A DNA stretch of 64,000 nucleotides, from the NCBI GenBank assembly GCA_003818285.1, contig RPRB01000003.1:30410-94409 (forward strand). Direction: 5' to 3'. Under the pieces are notes generated by a model that was not told where the DNA came from, did no database searches, and saw only the letters and a program-made list of their open reading frames with translations. The position numbers were made by a program, and so were the translations under genes. The first letter of the stretch is position 1. Every line of letters starts with the position of its first letter. Positions 8,098 to 17,600 of the stretch are shown one piece after another. The stretch comes from Myxococcaceae bacterium (GTDB lineage: Bacteria; Myxococcota; Myxococcia; Myxococcales; Myxococcaceae).

Positions 8098-9132
8098 TCA
8101 CGCCAGGGTGAAGCTCAGCTCGCCACACTTCTCGACGCTGCACTCGACCCGGTCGCCAGGCTTGAGCCAGATCTGCTGCGCCTCGGGCTTGCCCAGGATG
8201 ACCCCTTCGGGCGTGCCGGTGGAGATGACGTCGCCCGGGTGGAGGGTGAACAGGGACGAGGCGTAGGCGATGATCTGGGCGCAGGTGAAGATCATGTCAT
8301 CGGTGTTCGAGGACTGGCGCGTCTCGCCGTTGACCCGGGTCTCCAGCTTGAGGTTCTGCGGGTCACCCACGAGGTCCGCGCCCACCAGCCACGGGCCGAT
8401 GGGGAGGAAGCCGTCGCAGGTCTTGCCGATCATGAACTGGGACGCGCCCTTGCCGTCCCGGTACTGGAGATCCCGCGCCGAGAAGTCGTTCCCGGCGGCG
8501 TAGCCGAACACGTATCCCAGCGCGTCGGCCTCCGAGACGTCGCGAGCGGTCCTCCCCATGATGACCTGCAGCTCGACCTCGTAGTCGAACTTCTTCGCGA
8601 CCCGGGTCGGGAGGTGGATGACTCCCTCGTGACCGGCGAGGGTGTTGTTGTACTTGTTGAAGAGCACCGGCGCCTTGGGGAAGGGGGTGTTGGTCTCCTT
8701 CGCGTGGCGGCGGTAGTTGAAGCCGAGCATGATGATCTTCTGTGGCCGGGTGATGCAGGGCCCGAAGCGCGCCTCCTGCACCGGCACCAGCGCCGGCTTC
8801 ACCGTCGACGCGGAGGCGGCGAGGACCTTCTGCAGCCCGGCGATCCCCTTCCCCTCCAGGAGCTCGTCGGTGCTCGCCGGCACCGAGACCTTCAGGGCCT
8901 TGCCCGCCTTCCCCACGTCCAGGATCCGGTTCTCGCGCCGGACGCCGAGGGTGTCGCCTTGCGGCGTGCGGAGCATGCACCACGCCTGCGAGCGAAGCCC
9001 GGTGGCCTGCGTCCCCGGAGGGGTGCCTGCGGAGGCCGGGGCGCCCGCCCCCTGAGCCGTCGACTGGAAGAGCATCGAGCCGGCGGCGGCGACCCCGGCG
9101 TTCATCAAGAGGGTCCTGCGAGTGGTGTCCAT
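8098..9132 (-). CDS. Fumarylacetoacetate hydrolase family protein with Tat signal
   Basis: A 344-residue protein with an FAH C-terminal catalytic domain. The metal-binding and active-site segments are visible: [39 protein letters not shown] and [11 protein letters not shown]. Family members hydrolyse or decarboxylate 2-oxo acids in catabolism of aromatic compounds. Oddly, the N-terminus ([19 protein letters not shown]) is a twin-arginine signal with a hydrophobic core, so the enzyme appears exported, whereas most FAH enzymes are cytosolic. The ATG at 9132 follows AAGGAG. It is divergent from kbl across 143 bp. Confidence 0.85.
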   Translation of the reverse strand: MDTTRRTLLMNAGVAAAGSMLFQSTAQGAGAPASAGTPPGTQATGLRSQAWCMLRTPQGDTLGVRRENRILDVGKAGKALKVSVPASTDELLEGKGIAGLQKVLAASASTVKPALVPVQEARFGPCITRPQKIIMLGFNYRRHAKETNTPFPKAPVLFNKYNNTLAGHEGVIHLPTRVAKKFDYEVELQVIMGRTARDVSEADALGYVFGYAAGNDFSARDLQYRDGKGASQFMIGKTCDGFLPIGPWLVGADLVGDPQNLKLETRVNGETRQSSNTDDMIFTCAQIIAYASSLFTLHPGDVISTGTPEGVILGKPEAQQIWLKPGDRVECSVEKCGELSFTLA

Positions 9133-9275
9133 GGCACTCCTTCCCTGGGGTGGAGGTTGCATGCGGGGCGAGCGGATCGCCAGCGGCGAGCGTCCGCCGA
9201 TGGCGGATGCCGCGCACCAGTTGCCACTGAACGGCGGTGGCCGCGCCGGGCCCAACCGTGTAGAGAGCGGGGTCC

Positions 9276-10466
9276 GTGGACGCGAACTTCCTCACCGACC
9301 TGGCGGCCCGCACGCACGAGCTGCGCGAGCAGGGCCTCTACAAGAACGAGCGCATCCTCGTCTCTCCCCAGAACGCGGCGATCCGCGTCGAGGGCGGGCG
9401 CGAGGTCCTCAACTTCTGCGCCAACAACTATCTCGGTCTGGCCGACCACCCGCGGGTGATCGAGGCCGCCCGCGCCGCGCTGGACACCCACGGCTTCGGC
9501 ATGGCCTCGGTCCGCTTCATCTGCGGAACCCAGGATCTGCACAAGACGCTCGAGGCCCGGCTGAGCCGCTTCCTGGGCACCGAGGACACCATCCTCTACT
9601 CCAGCTGCTTCGACGCCAACGGCGGCCTGTTCGAGACGCTGCTCGGCGAGGAGGACGCGGTCATCACCGACGCGCTGAACCACGCGTCGATCATCGACGG
9701 CATCCGGCTCTGCAAGGCGAAGCGGCTTCGCTATGCCAACAACGACATGCGCGAGCTGGAGGCCCACCTTCGAGATTCCTCCGGCGCCCGGTACCGGCTC
9801 ATCGCCACCGACGGCGTGTTCTCCATGGACGGGATCATCGCCAACCTGCGCGCCATCTGCGACCTCGCGGACCGCTACAGGGCGCTGGTGATGGTGGACG
9901 ACTCGCACGCGGTGGGCTTCGTCGGGGCCAAGGGCAAGGGGACCCCGGAGTTCTGCGACGTGATGGACCGGGTGGACATCCTCACCGGCACGCTGGGGAA
10001 GGCGCTCGGGGGCGCGTCCGGCGGCTACACCTCGGGCCGGAGGGAGATCGTCGCCTGGCTGCGGCAGCGGAGCCGCCCGTACCTGTTCTCCAACTCGCTG
10101 ATGCCGGCCATCTGCGCCGCCACGCTGACCGTCCTCGACCTGCTCGAGGGAGGCGACGAGCTCCGCAAGCAGCTCCGCGCCAACGCCGAGCGCTTCCGGA
10201 GCGAGATGACCAAGCTGGGCTTCAAGCTCGCCGGAGCCGACCATCCCATCATCCCGGTGATGCTCGGAGACGCGAAGCTGGCCTCGACCTTCGCCGACCA
10301 GATGCTGGCCGAGGGGGTGTACGTCATCGGCTTCAGCTACCCGGTGGTGCCGCAGGGCCAGGCGCGCATCCGGGCCCAGATGTCCGCCGCGCACACCCGC
10401 GAGCAGCTCGACCGGGCCATCGCCGCCTTCGGCAAGGTGGGCCGTGCCCTGGGGGTGATCCGGTGA
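9276..10466 (+). CDS. kbl: Glycine C-acetyltransferase (2-amino-3-ketobutyrate CoA ligase)
   Basis: A 396-residue PLP enzyme of the alpha-oxoamine synthase family that cleaves 2-amino-3-ketobutyrate with CoA to glycine and acetyl-CoA. Seen: [14 protein letters not shown], the pyridine-contacting [10 protein letters not shown], and the PLP lysine in [13 protein letters not shown] start. Its stop overlaps the GTG of tdh by four bases, so the two enzymes of threonine degradation are coupled. Length and motifs match E. coli Kbl. Confidence 0.95.
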   Translation: MDANFLTDLAARTHELREQGLYKNERILVSPQNAAIRVEGGREVLNFCANNYLGLADHPRVIEAARAALDTHGFGMASVRFICGTQDLHKTLEARLSRFLGTEDTILYSSCFDANGGLFETLLGEEDAVITDALNHASIIDGIRLCKAKRLRYANNDMRELEAHLRDSSGARYRLIATDGVFSMDGIIANLRAICDLADRYRALVMVDDSHAVGFVGAKGKGTPEFCDVMDRVDILTGTLGKALGGASGGYTSGRREIVAWLRQRSRPYLFSNSLMPAICAATLTVLDLLEGGDELRKQLRANAERFRSEMTKLGFKLAGADHPIIPVMLGDAKLASTFADQMLAEGVYVIGFSYPVVPQGQARIRAQMSAAHTREQLDRAIAAFGKVGRALGVIR

Positions 10467-11491
10467 GAGCGCTGGTCAAGGCCAAGGCCGAGCCGGGCAT
10501 CTGGATGCAGGACGTGCCGGTGCCGGAGATCGGCCCCAACGACGTCCTGATCAGGGTCCGCAAGGCCAGCATCTGCGGGACCGACATCCACATCTGGAAC
10601 TGGGACGCCTGGTCGCAGAAGACCATCAAGGTGCCGATGGTCATCGGGCACGAGTTCATGGGGGAGATCGCCAGGCTCGGGGCCGAGGTCACCGGCTTCG
10701 AGGTGGGCGAACGGGTCAGTGGCGAGGGGCACATCACCTGCGGCCACTGCCGGAACTGCCGCGCGGGGAAGCGCCACCTCTGCCGGAACACCGTGGGGCT
10801 GGGAGTGAACCGGCCGGGCTGCTTCGCCGAGTACGTGTTCCTCCCCGCCTTCAACGTCTTCCGGGTCCCCAAGGAGATCCCCGACGACATCGCCTCCTTC
10901 TTCGATCCCCTGGGCAACGCGGTGCACACCGCCCTCTCCTTCGACCTGGTGGGCGAGGACGTGCTCATCACCGGGGCCGGCCCCATCGGGGTCATGGCCG
11001 CGGCCATCTCGAGGCACGTCGGTGCCCGGCACGTGGTGGTGACCGACGTGAACCCCTACCGGCTCGAGCTCGCCCGGAAGATGGGCGCGACCCGGGCGGT
11101 GGACGTGCGCACCCAGACGCTGGGCGACGTGATGCGGAGCCTGGGGATGACCGAGGGCTTCGACGTGGGAATGGAGATGTCCGGCAACGGCCAGGCGTTC
11201 CGGGACCTGCTCGGGGTGATGAACCACGGCGGGCGGGTGGCCATCCTCGGCATCCCGCCCAACGAGGTCTCGATCGACTGGAACCAGGTCATCTTCAAGG
11301 GCCTGGTGCTCAAGGGCGTGTACGGCCGGGAGATGTTCGAGACCTGGTACAAGATGGTGGCCATGCTCCAGAGCGGGCTCGACGTGGCGCCGGTGGTGAC
11401 CCATCGCTTCCCGGCCGCTCAGTACGCCGAGGCGTTCGAGGCCATGCGCTCGGGGCAGAGCGGCAAGGTCATCCTCGACTGGGCGGGCTGA
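10463..11491 (+). CDS. tdh: L-threonine 3-dehydrogenase
   Basis: A 342-residue zinc-dependent medium-chain dehydrogenase oxidising threonine to 2-amino-3-ketobutyrate with NAD+, feeding Kbl encoded just upstream. Seen: catalytic zinc ligands in [13 protein letters not shown] and GHEFMGE, the structural zinc cluster [14 protein letters not shown], and the Rossmann segment [22 protein letters not shown] start inside the kbl stop. Length is exactly that of known Tdh. Confidence 0.96.
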   Translation: MRALVKAKAEPGIWMQDVPVPEIGPNDVLIRVRKASICGTDIHIWNWDAWSQKTIKVPMVIGHEFMGEIARLGAEVTGFEVGERVSGEGHITCGHCRNCRAGKRHLCRNTVGLGVNRPGCFAEYVFLPAFNVFRVPKEIPDDIASFFDPLGNAVHTALSFDLVGEDVLITGAGPIGVMAAAISRHVGARHVVVTDVNPYRLELARKMGATRAVDVRTQTLGDVMRSLGMTEGFDVGMEMSGNGQAFRDLLGVMNHGGRVAILGIPPNEVSIDWNQVIFKGLVLKGVYGREMFETWYKMVAMLQSGLDVAPVVTHRFPAAQYAEAFEAMRSGQSGKVILDWAG

Positions 11492-11501
11492 GGCTCCGCC
11501 G

Positions 11502-12422
11502 GTGGGAGAGCACTCCAGGCTCATCTTCTCCACGGCGGCGGACGCGGTCCTGGCGGAGAAGCTGTGCGCGCTCGGGGTCGGCGTCCCGGGCGACATCGAG
11601 CGCGAGACCTTCCCCGACGGCGAGCGGGGCCTGCGGCTGGCGAGCCCGGTGGCGGACTCGGATGCGTTCCTCGTGGGCGGCACGGGCAGCGACGCCGACA
11701 CGCTCGAGCTCTATGACCTCGCCTGTGCGCTGGTCGAATACGGCGTGCACGCGCTGACGCTGGTGGTGCCCTACTTCGGGTACTCGACGCAGGAGCGCCC
11801 CAGCAAGCAGGGAGAGAGCGTCACCGCGAAGACCCGGGCCCGGCTGCTCTCCTCCATCCCCCTGCCCGACGGTGGCCTCCGGGTCCTGCTGGTGGACCTC
11901 CACACCGCCGGCCTGCCCTTCTACTTCGAGGGCGGAGTACGGCCCGTCCACGTCACCGCGCGGCCCCTCATGGCCGAGGCCATCCGGGCGCTCGCCCCGG
12001 GCGGGTGCGTGGTGGCGAGCACCGACGCCGGCCGTGCCAAGTACGTGGAGGCGCTGGCCAACGACCTGCACGTGGACGCGAGCTTCGTCTTCAAGCGCCG
12101 CGACGCGGGCGGGACCCGGCTGCTGGCGGTGAGCGCCCGGGTGGCCGGGCAACACGTGATGCTCTACGACGACATGGTGCGTACCGGCAGCTCGCTGCTC
12201 TCCGCGGCGGAGGCGTACCGCGAGGTCGGCGCGAGCCGGATCACCGCGCTGGCCACCCACGGCGTGCTCCCCGGAGATGCGGTGGGACGGCTGGAGCGCA
12301 GCGGCCTGTTCGACCGGCTCATCGTCACCGACACCCATCCGCGGGCGCGCCAGCTCGCCGGCGGATTCGTCGAGGTCCGCTCGGTGGTCCCGCTCCTGGC
12401 CGCAGCGCTCCGGGCGAGGTAG
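11502..12422 (+). CDS. Ribose-phosphate pyrophosphokinase-like protein
   Basis: A 306-residue protein of the PRPP synthetase family, which makes PRPP from ribose 5-phosphate and ATP for nucleotide, histidine and tryptophan synthesis. Seen in order: TFPDGE, VVPYFGYSTQERP, LLVDLHTAGLPF, and the PRPP-loop segment MLYDDMVRTGSSL. The loop has Arg-Thr-Gly where classical enzymes have Asp/Ser-Thr-Gly, and the regulatory flexible loop differs from class I enzymes, so it may be a paralogue with another role. GTG start 10 bp after tdh, likely in the same transcript. Whether another Prs exists lies outside this window. Confidence 0.78.
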   Translation: MGEHSRLIFSTAADAVLAEKLCALGVGVPGDIERETFPDGERGLRLASPVADSDAFLVGGTGSDADTLELYDLACALVEYGVHALTLVVPYFGYSTQERPSKQGESVTAKTRARLLSSIPLPDGGLRVLLVDLHTAGLPFYFEGGVRPVHVTARPLMAEAIRALAPGGCVVASTDAGRAKYVEALANDLHVDASFVFKRRDAGGTRLLAVSARVAGQHVMLYDDMVRTGSSLLSAAEAYREVGASRITALATHGVLPGDAVGRLERSGLFDRLIVTDTHPRARQLAGGFVEVRSVVPLLAAALRAR

Positions 12423-12540
12423 CCCCGGGTCTTCCTCGGGCCCCGTCCCGGGCGCCGGCCGAGCGCCGCCCATCACACACTCCCTGTCCCTGGTCAGCAC
12501 CGACCGCTGGGCACCCTGCAAGAAGGTCAACAGTGCGCCG

Positions 12541-14652
12541 ATGGATCGTGCCGGCGACCTCGGGACGGATGGTCCGCCCCCCGGACGCCGCTGGTACAAC
12601 CATGAGATCTTGGCCTCGGAAGACCCGGCGTCTCGGACGAGCGTGCTGCTCGTCGACGACAACGCCGACAACCTCCTCGCCCTCTCCGCCGTACTCGACC
12701 GGCTCAAGCTTCGTCTGGTCCAGGTGACCTCCGGCGCCCGGGCTCTGGCGCTCGCCGAGGAGGAGGAGTTCGCGGCCATCATCCTGGACGTGCAGATGCC
12801 GGTGCTGGACGGGTTCGAGACCGCCCGGCTGCTCCGGATGCAGCGGCGCACCGATCGGACGCCGATCATCTTCCTCACCGCGAACTCGCACGACCCGTCC
12901 CTCAGCCTGCGCGGCTACGCCGAGGGGGCGGTGGACTACCTGGTGAAGCCGTTCGACCCGGCGATCCTCCGTTCCAAGGTCTCGGTGTTCGTGTCGCTGT
13001 ACGAGGCCCGCCGGACGGTGCAGCACCAGGAAGCGCTCCTCCGCGAGCACGCGCTCGAGGCGCAGCGGCGGGAGAGCGAGTCCCGCTACCACTCGCTCGC
13101 CGAGGCCGTTCCGCAGATCGTCTGGACCGCCGACGCGGCCGGCAGGATCTCGTATGCCAACCGGGCGTGGACGGAGTTCATCGGCATCCCGGCCCAGCAG
13201 CTGGTCAGCTGGAAGCACATCATCCACCCCGAAGACCATCCGGCGGTGAAGGCGGCGCGGGACCGAGCCCGGGGGAAAGAGACCGTCTTCGAGGTCGCTT
13301 TCCGGCTGCGCTCCGCCACGGGGGAGTACCGCTGGCACATGGCCCGGTCGATGCCCACCCAGGACGCGCAGGGTCATCTCGACGGCTGGGTGGGCACGGC
13401 GACCGACGTGGACGACCAGCATCGGAGCGAGGCAAGTGCTCGCTTCCTGGCCGAGGCCAGCAGCGCGCTGGGTGCGTCACTCGAGCTCCGGGAGGTCCTC
13501 GCCCGCGTCTGCGCCCGGGCAGTCCCGGCGGCGGCCGACCTGTGCGCGGTCCACTTCCGGAGTGACGACGGCCTGGTTCGCGAGGTCGCCGCGATTCCCC
13601 GCCTCGCCGAGTGGCTGAATCCACCCGGCGCCGATCCGGTGGAGGTTCTCGGCGTCGCCGAGGTGTTCTCCTCCGGAGCGCTGGCCTGCGGCGAGACCGC
13701 TCCCCTGGGGCTCGGTCGATGGATCTCGGTTCCGCTGGTCAGCCGGGGCGAGGTCCTCGGCGTGCTGACCCTGGGCAAGCTTCCGGGCCCCGACCCCGGA
13801 ATCCTCTCGGGGGACCTCGTGGAGGAGCTCGCACGCCGTGTGGCTCTGGCCGCGGACAACGTGCGCCTCTACCAGGATGCGCGGGAGGCGATCCGGCTCC
13901 GCGACGAGTTCCTGTCGGTGGCCAGCCACGAGCTGCGCACCCCGCTGACGCCCCTGAACCTCAAGCTCGGCATGCTGCGGCGGGTCGCGGAGCAGGCCGC
14001 GAGCGGGACGCTGCCGGCGGCCGAGGTGGCGGCGGACGTGGGCGTGGCCGTCCGGCACGTGCAGCGGCTCACCAACCTGGTCGACCACCTGCTCGACGTG
14101 GCGCGCATCCGCGCCGGGAAGCTGCCGCTCCACCTGGAGGTGGTGGACCTCGCGGAGGTCGTCCAGGACGCCGGCGCCCGGCTGGCCGCGATGGCGAACG
14201 AGGTGGGCTCGGCGGTGGAGGTCGAGGCGCCGGAGCGCTGCACCGGAGTGTGGGACCGGATGCGGCTCGAGCAGATCGTCACCAACCTCCTGGGCAACGC
14301 TCTCAAGTACGGCGCGGGGAAGCCGGTGCGGGTCCGGCTCGAGGAGCAGGGGCCCGGCCAGGTGGCGCTCACGGTTCGCGACGGGGGCATCGGCATGGAG
14401 CAGTCGGTGCTCGGGCGCATCTTCGGCCGGTTCGAGCGCGGCCACTCCGGGCGCAACTACCCCGGCCTGGGGCTGGGGCTGTACATCACGCGACAGATCG
14501 TCACCGCGCTCGAGGGGACCATCTCGGTGGAGAGCACGCCGGGACAGGGCTCGGTGTTCACGGTGCTCCTCCCGCGGTCGCGCTCGGAGCTCGAGCCGGA
14601 CACCCCGGTGCCGGGGCAGGTGGCCGCCCGTCAGGGCGTGCCGGGCGCGTAG
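12541..14652 (+). CDS. REC-PAS-GAF hybrid sensor histidine kinase
   Basis: A 703-residue soluble kinase. Domains in order: receiver (about 34-150; phosphoacceptor Asp83 in IILDVQMP, switch Lys in YLVKPFD), a coiled linker, PAS (about 178-300, with a PAC-like DGWVGTATDVD), GAF-like (about 305-450), HisKA with phosphoacceptor His463 in SHELRTPLT, and HATPase with N box NLLGNALKYG, G1 RDGGIGME, F box FGRFERG and G2 GLGLGLYI. No transmembrane segment, so it senses cytoplasmic input or integrates another phosphorelay. No partner regulator is adjacent. Start ATG 12541 is the likeliest; an upstream frame of about 88 codons overlaps the previous gene and is ignored. It ends 22 bp inside the convergent DUF6265 gene. 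Confidence 0.9.
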   Translation: MDRAGDLGTDGPPPGRRWYNHEILASEDPASRTSVLLVDDNADNLLALSAVLDRLKLRLVQVTSGARALALAEEEEFAAIILDVQMPVLDGFETARLLRMQRRTDRTPIIFLTANSHDPSLSLRGYAEGAVDYLVKPFDPAILRSKVSVFVSLYEARRTVQHQEALLREHALEAQRRESESRYHSLAEAVPQIVWTADAAGRISYANRAWTEFIGIPAQQLVSWKHIIHPEDHPAVKAARDRARGKETVFEVAFRLRSATGEYRWHMARSMPTQDAQGHLDGWVGTATDVDDQHRSEASARFLAEASSALGASLELREVLARVCARAVPAAADLCAVHFRSDDGLVREVAAIPRLAEWLNPPGADPVEVLGVAEVFSSGALACGETAPLGLGRWISVPLVSRGEVLGVLTLGKLPGPDPGILSGDLVEELARRVALAADNVRLYQDAREAIRLRDEFLSVASHELRTPLTPLNLKLGMLRRVAEQAASGTLPAAEVAADVGVAVRHVQRLTNLVDHLLDVARIRAGKLPLHLEVVDLAEVVQDAGARLAAMANEVGSAVEVEAPERCTGVWDRMRLEQIVTNLLGNALKYGAGKPVRVRLEEQGPGQVALTVRDGGIGMEQSVLGRIFGRFERGHSGRNYPGLGLGLYITRQIVTALEGTISVESTPGQGSVFTVLLPRSRSELEPDTPVPGQVAARQGVPGA

Positions 14653-15566
14653 AGGAAGCGCTCGGGCCGGGTGCCGCCATCGCCCAGGCCGATGACCACC
14701 CAGGACTCGAGACCCTCCGTCGTCCGCCGGTAGGTGAGGCCGTCGAAATACAGCGCCGAGCGCGCGGCGCGGACCAGGGGGAACTCCACGGCACGCTCGG
14801 GTGACTCCCAGCCGCGGAGGTCGGGCGCGAAGTGCTTCAGCCGGAGGCTGAGGGAACCGCCGGCCTCCACCACGGTCATCAGCTCGTAGAAGGTGACCTG
14901 GTTGCCGCGGCTGCCGCGGTAGGTGCCGGCGAGCGAGGCCGCGGCGGGGGGGAGCCAGGCTTCCTCGGAGACTCCCCCCAGGCCCTGGCCGACCCATGCG
15001 CCGGCGAGCCACGACGCGGCGGAGGCGCGGGCGGCGGGGAGGTCGGCACCGGGTGCGGCCTGGAGCACCGGCGGGCTCTGGGGAGTGGAGGGCGGCACCG
15101 CGGGGCGGTTGCGGACGATGCGCGAGAGGCGGAGCTGCTCGGGGCGATCGCCGGGGCGATCGAGTTCCAGCAGCACGCTGTCTCCCGAGCGACGCACGCG
15201 GATCCCCTCGAAGGTCACCTCGGTGTCGGAGATGGAGACCAGCCGCCTCGGGGTGGGCGACTCCTGTGAGTCGCGCCCGGCCAGCCGGGCGTCGAACCGC
15301 TTGAAGCGGAGGAGGAGCGAGCCGCCGCTCTCGACGACGCTGGCCAGCGCGTAGCCGAGGACCTGTCCTTCGCGGATGCGACGGAGGACACCGACCAGGG
15401 TCCCGGCCCCGGGGGGAAGCCAGAAGGCGTCGACGCGGCCGCTCGGGCCGTCACCTTGCCACTCACCGGCAATCCATCCGAGCGCCGCGACCTCACCGCG
15501 CGGGGGGCCGGCGAGCGCTGGCGTGGCGAGCAGCGTCAGGGCGAGAAACGGGGTGCGGAACCTCAT
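14631..15566 (-). CDS. Exported protein with two DUF6265-like repeats
   Basis: A 311-residue protein with a signal peptide (MRFRTPFLALTLLATPALAG) and two homologous halves. The first runs from LGWIAGEWQG with FWLPPGAGTLVG and LLLRFKRFDARLAG. The second runs from WLAGAWVGQG with AWLPPAAASLAGTYRG and LSLRLKHFAPDLRGWE. Single-domain DUF6265 proteins are small exported lipocalin-like proteins of unknown function; this one is a tandem duplication joined by a Pro-rich linker. Its stop overlaps the histidine kinase gene by 22 bp tail to tail. The 295 bp in front hold two inverted repeats. Confidence 0.8.
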   Translation of the reverse strand: MRFRTPFLALTLLATPALAGPPRGEVAALGWIAGEWQGDGPSGRVDAFWLPPGAGTLVGVLRRIREGQVLGYALASVVESGGSLLLRFKRFDARLAGRDSQESPTPRRLVSISDTEVTFEGIRVRRSGDSVLLELDRPGDRPEQLRLSRIVRNRPAVPPSTPQSPPVLQAAPGADLPAARASAASWLAGAWVGQGLGGVSEEAWLPPAAASLAGTYRGSRGNQVTFYELMTVVEAGGSLSLRLKHFAPDLRGWESPERAVEFPLVRAARSALYFDGLTYRRTTEGLESWVVIGLGDGGTRPERFLYAPGTP

Positions 15567-15861
15567 GGCGCGAGGGCCCCCGAGGGCGGAGAGTCGAGGT
15601 CTCGCATCGATCGCCCCGGCGCGCCACACCGGAGTGCCGACGCGCGTGGACCTCGCCGATCCCGTTTTCCGGGATCTCCGGTTTGGCCTTGTCCGGGGAT
15701 CCGCTGCTCGCGCGCGTACCGAGCGATGACGGACAGTCGCTCGTTCGAGTTGTTCACACTCGCTGGGAGCGAGATCCACGGGCGCCCCGCGGCAGGAGCA
15801 TCCTGCGCGCAAAGTTGGACCGGGCCGCGGGTGCGTCGTTCGATGCCCGGCACGAGGAGCG
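15567..15861. promoter_or_regulatory. Divergent intergenic with two inverted repeats
   Basis: This gap separates the DUF6265-like gene (minus) from the HTH-CxxC gene (plus). It contains GATCCCG-TTTTC-CGGGATC at 15658-15676 and CTCGCT-GGG-AGCGAG at 15759-15773. Both are good dyads and could be operators for the adjacent HTH protein; this is inference. No further gene is seen. Confidence 0.4.
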
Positions 15862-16449
15862 TTGACCACCGACGAAGGACACAAGCTGCGTCTCGCGCTT
15901 CGTCTCGCGGGCGTGACACAGGCCCGTGCGGCGAAGGTGCTGGACGCGCGGCAGACCCAGCTCTCGGCGTGGATGGCGCTGGGCAAGGGTCCGAACGACG
16001 TGGTGCAACGGCTCGAGGCGGCGTTCGGCTTCGAGACCGACGCCCTGGTCGACACCTGTCCACGGCGGGGCGGGAGCCTGCTGTGCCACCGCTACAAGCC
16101 GCGCGACTCGACGCTGTGCGTGGCCTGCGCGAGGGGGCTGCCGCCGGTGGCCGTGGTGCCGCTGGACGGCGACGGGAGCGTCGACGACCGCGGGCCGACC
16201 TGCGTGAGCTGCGGGAGGTCCGAGGCCGACCAGGTGCGGCTGCGGCTGGCCCGGATGCTGTCGGGCGGCCTCCGGGTGCCCATCGGCTCCGCCGGGGCGA
16301 ACGCCGTGTTCATCTGCACCCAGTGCCGGAATGCCCACCGCCACCAGCTCCTGCGCTGCCCGGAGTGTGACGGCTGGATGCGTGGCGGGCGCGACCGCTG
16401 CCACCGCTGCGTGCTGCGGGCCGGGAGCGGGGACGCCAGGCCCCCCTGA
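15862..16449 (+). CDS. Unrecognised HTH protein with five CxxC zinc-ribbon motifs
   Basis: A 195-residue protein I do not recognise. Residues 7-57 look like an Xre-type helix-turn-helix (LAGVTQARAAKVLDARQTQLSAW). The rest holds five CxxC pairs, in LCVAC, TCVSC, ICTQC, RCPEC and RCHRC, with nearby His residues. This arrangement suggests two or three zinc ribbons. It could be a DNA-binding regulator sensing metal or redox state, or an RNA-binding protein. Start is uncertain: TTG at 15862 has GAGGAG only two bases upstream, which is too close, but no in-frame ATG or GTG precedes the HTH. Divergent from the DUF6265-like gene and convergent with the VOC gene. Confidence 0.65.
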   Translation: MTTDEGHKLRLALRLAGVTQARAAKVLDARQTQLSAWMALGKGPNDVVQRLEAAFGFETDALVDTCPRRGGSLLCHRYKPRDSTLCVACARGLPPVAVVPLDGDGSVDDRGPTCVSCGRSEADQVRLRLARMLSGGLRVPIGSAGANAVFICTQCRNAHRHQLLRCPECDGWMRGGRDRCHRCVLRAGSGDARPP

Positions 16450-16464
16450 GTCGGGCACGCCGGC

Positions 16465-16836
16465 TCAGCCGTTCCGCGGCGAGTGGAGGGCCACCGAGTT
16501 CCCCTCGGTGTCCCGGAAGACGGCGATGAAGCCGGGATCGCCGATGTCGGTCTTCGGCATGAGCAGGGTGCCGCCGGCGCCGCGGATGCGCTCGACGCAG
16601 CCGTCGAGCTTCCCGGCCGCGTCGAGGTAGATGAGCGTGCCCTCGGAGGAGGGCTTCCGGCGCCCGTCCATGATGAGGGCGCCGCCGGCGTCGCTCTGCC
16701 CCGCCGGGAACATGGCGTGGGGGACGCCGCCGAAGACCTCCCGCTTCAGGCGGACGCCGAGGACGGTCTCGTAGAAGCGGACGGCGCGGTCCAGGTCCTG
16801 GGTGGGGATCTCGAACCAGGTGAGTGCGTTGGCCAT
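16465..16836 (-). CDS. VOC family (glyoxalase/bleomycin-resistance-like) protein
   Basis: A 123-residue vicinal oxygen chelate protein with two babb units: WFEIPTQDLDRAVRFYETVLGV at the N-terminus and GDPGFIAVFRDTEGNSVALHS at the C-terminus. The family includes glyoxalase I, extradiol dioxygenases and antibiotic-binding proteins, and the substrate cannot be read from sequence. Divergent from the WYL-like regulator gene 98 bp away, which may control it. Confidence 0.85.
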   Translation of the reverse strand: MANALTWFEIPTQDLDRAVRFYETVLGVRLKREVFGGVPHAMFPAGQSDAGGALIMDGRRKPSSEGTLIYLDAAGKLDGCVERIRGAGGTLLMPKTDIGDPGFIAVFRDTEGNSVALHSPRNG

Positions 16837-16934
16837 GGGATTGCTCCGTGTCGGGTGTGCGGTCTCGCGACAATCACGAGTGCGGCCGGGAAGATGGCTT
16901 GCCCCGATGTCAGGTGTCTGTCAGGTTTGTTGGG

Positions 16935-17567
16935 ATGCGCCGGCAGGCAAGGCTGTTCGCACTGGCAGAGCACCTCCGGGCCCGGCGGACGGGGGTGACG
17001 GCGGCCGAGCTGGCGGACCGCTTCGGGGTGACGCTGCGGACGATCTACCGCGACCTCGACGCGCTGCGTGAGGCCGAGCTGCCCATCTCGGCCGAGCGCG
17101 GGCGCGGGGGCGGCTACGCGCTGGACCGGACGTACTCGCTGCCGCCGGTGAACTTCACGGCGCGGGAGGCGGCGCTTCTGTCGGCGCTGGGTGACTGGGC
17201 GATCCGGATGCGGCTGGTGCCGTTCACGCGGACGCTGCAGGGAAGCATCGACAAGGTGCGGGGGGCGCTGGCAGCGTCGGCGCAGCGGGAACTGCTGGAG
17301 CTGATGCGGGAGCTGACCTTCGTGGGCATCCCAGCGCATCCGGCGGCGCCGGGCGTGCGCGAGGCAGTGGAGGACGCGTGGTTCGAGCGGCGGGTGACGC
17401 GCATTCGCTACCGCGCGTCGGACGGGACGGTGACCGACCGGCGAGTGCGGGTACGGGGGCTCACGATGGAGCGCTCGCTGACGATGGTGCACTGCGACGA
17501 CCTGGAGCGCGGAGAGCGACGGACGCTGCGGCTGGACCGGATCGAGAAGGCGAAGCTCGACGCGTGA
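16935..17567 (+). CDS. YafY/DeoR-type HTH regulator with WYL-like domain
   Basis: A 210-residue regulator. The N-terminal HTH_11 (RQARLFALAEHLRARR, AAELADRFGVTLRTIYRDLDALR, residues 2-50) is followed by GGGYALDRTYSLPPVNFTAREAALL, characteristic of YafY regulators, and a shortened WYL-like C-terminal domain. The canonical Trp-Tyr-Leu triplet is not seen. ATG 16935 was chosen because it begins just before the HTH; the Shine-Dalgarno is weak. Divergent from the VOC gene, its most likely target. Confidence 0.82.
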   Translation: MRRQARLFALAEHLRARRTGVTAAELADRFGVTLRTIYRDLDALREAELPISAERGRGGGYALDRTYSLPPVNFTAREAALLSALGDWAIRMRLVPFTRTLQGSIDKVRGALAASAQRELLELMRELTFVGIPAHPAAPGVREAVEDAWFERRVTRIRYRASDGTVTDRRVRVRGLTMERSLTMVHCDDLERGERRTLRLDRIEKAKLDA

Positions 17568-17600
17568 TGGGCGGCGGCCCTTTGCTCGCAAAGAGCGTGC

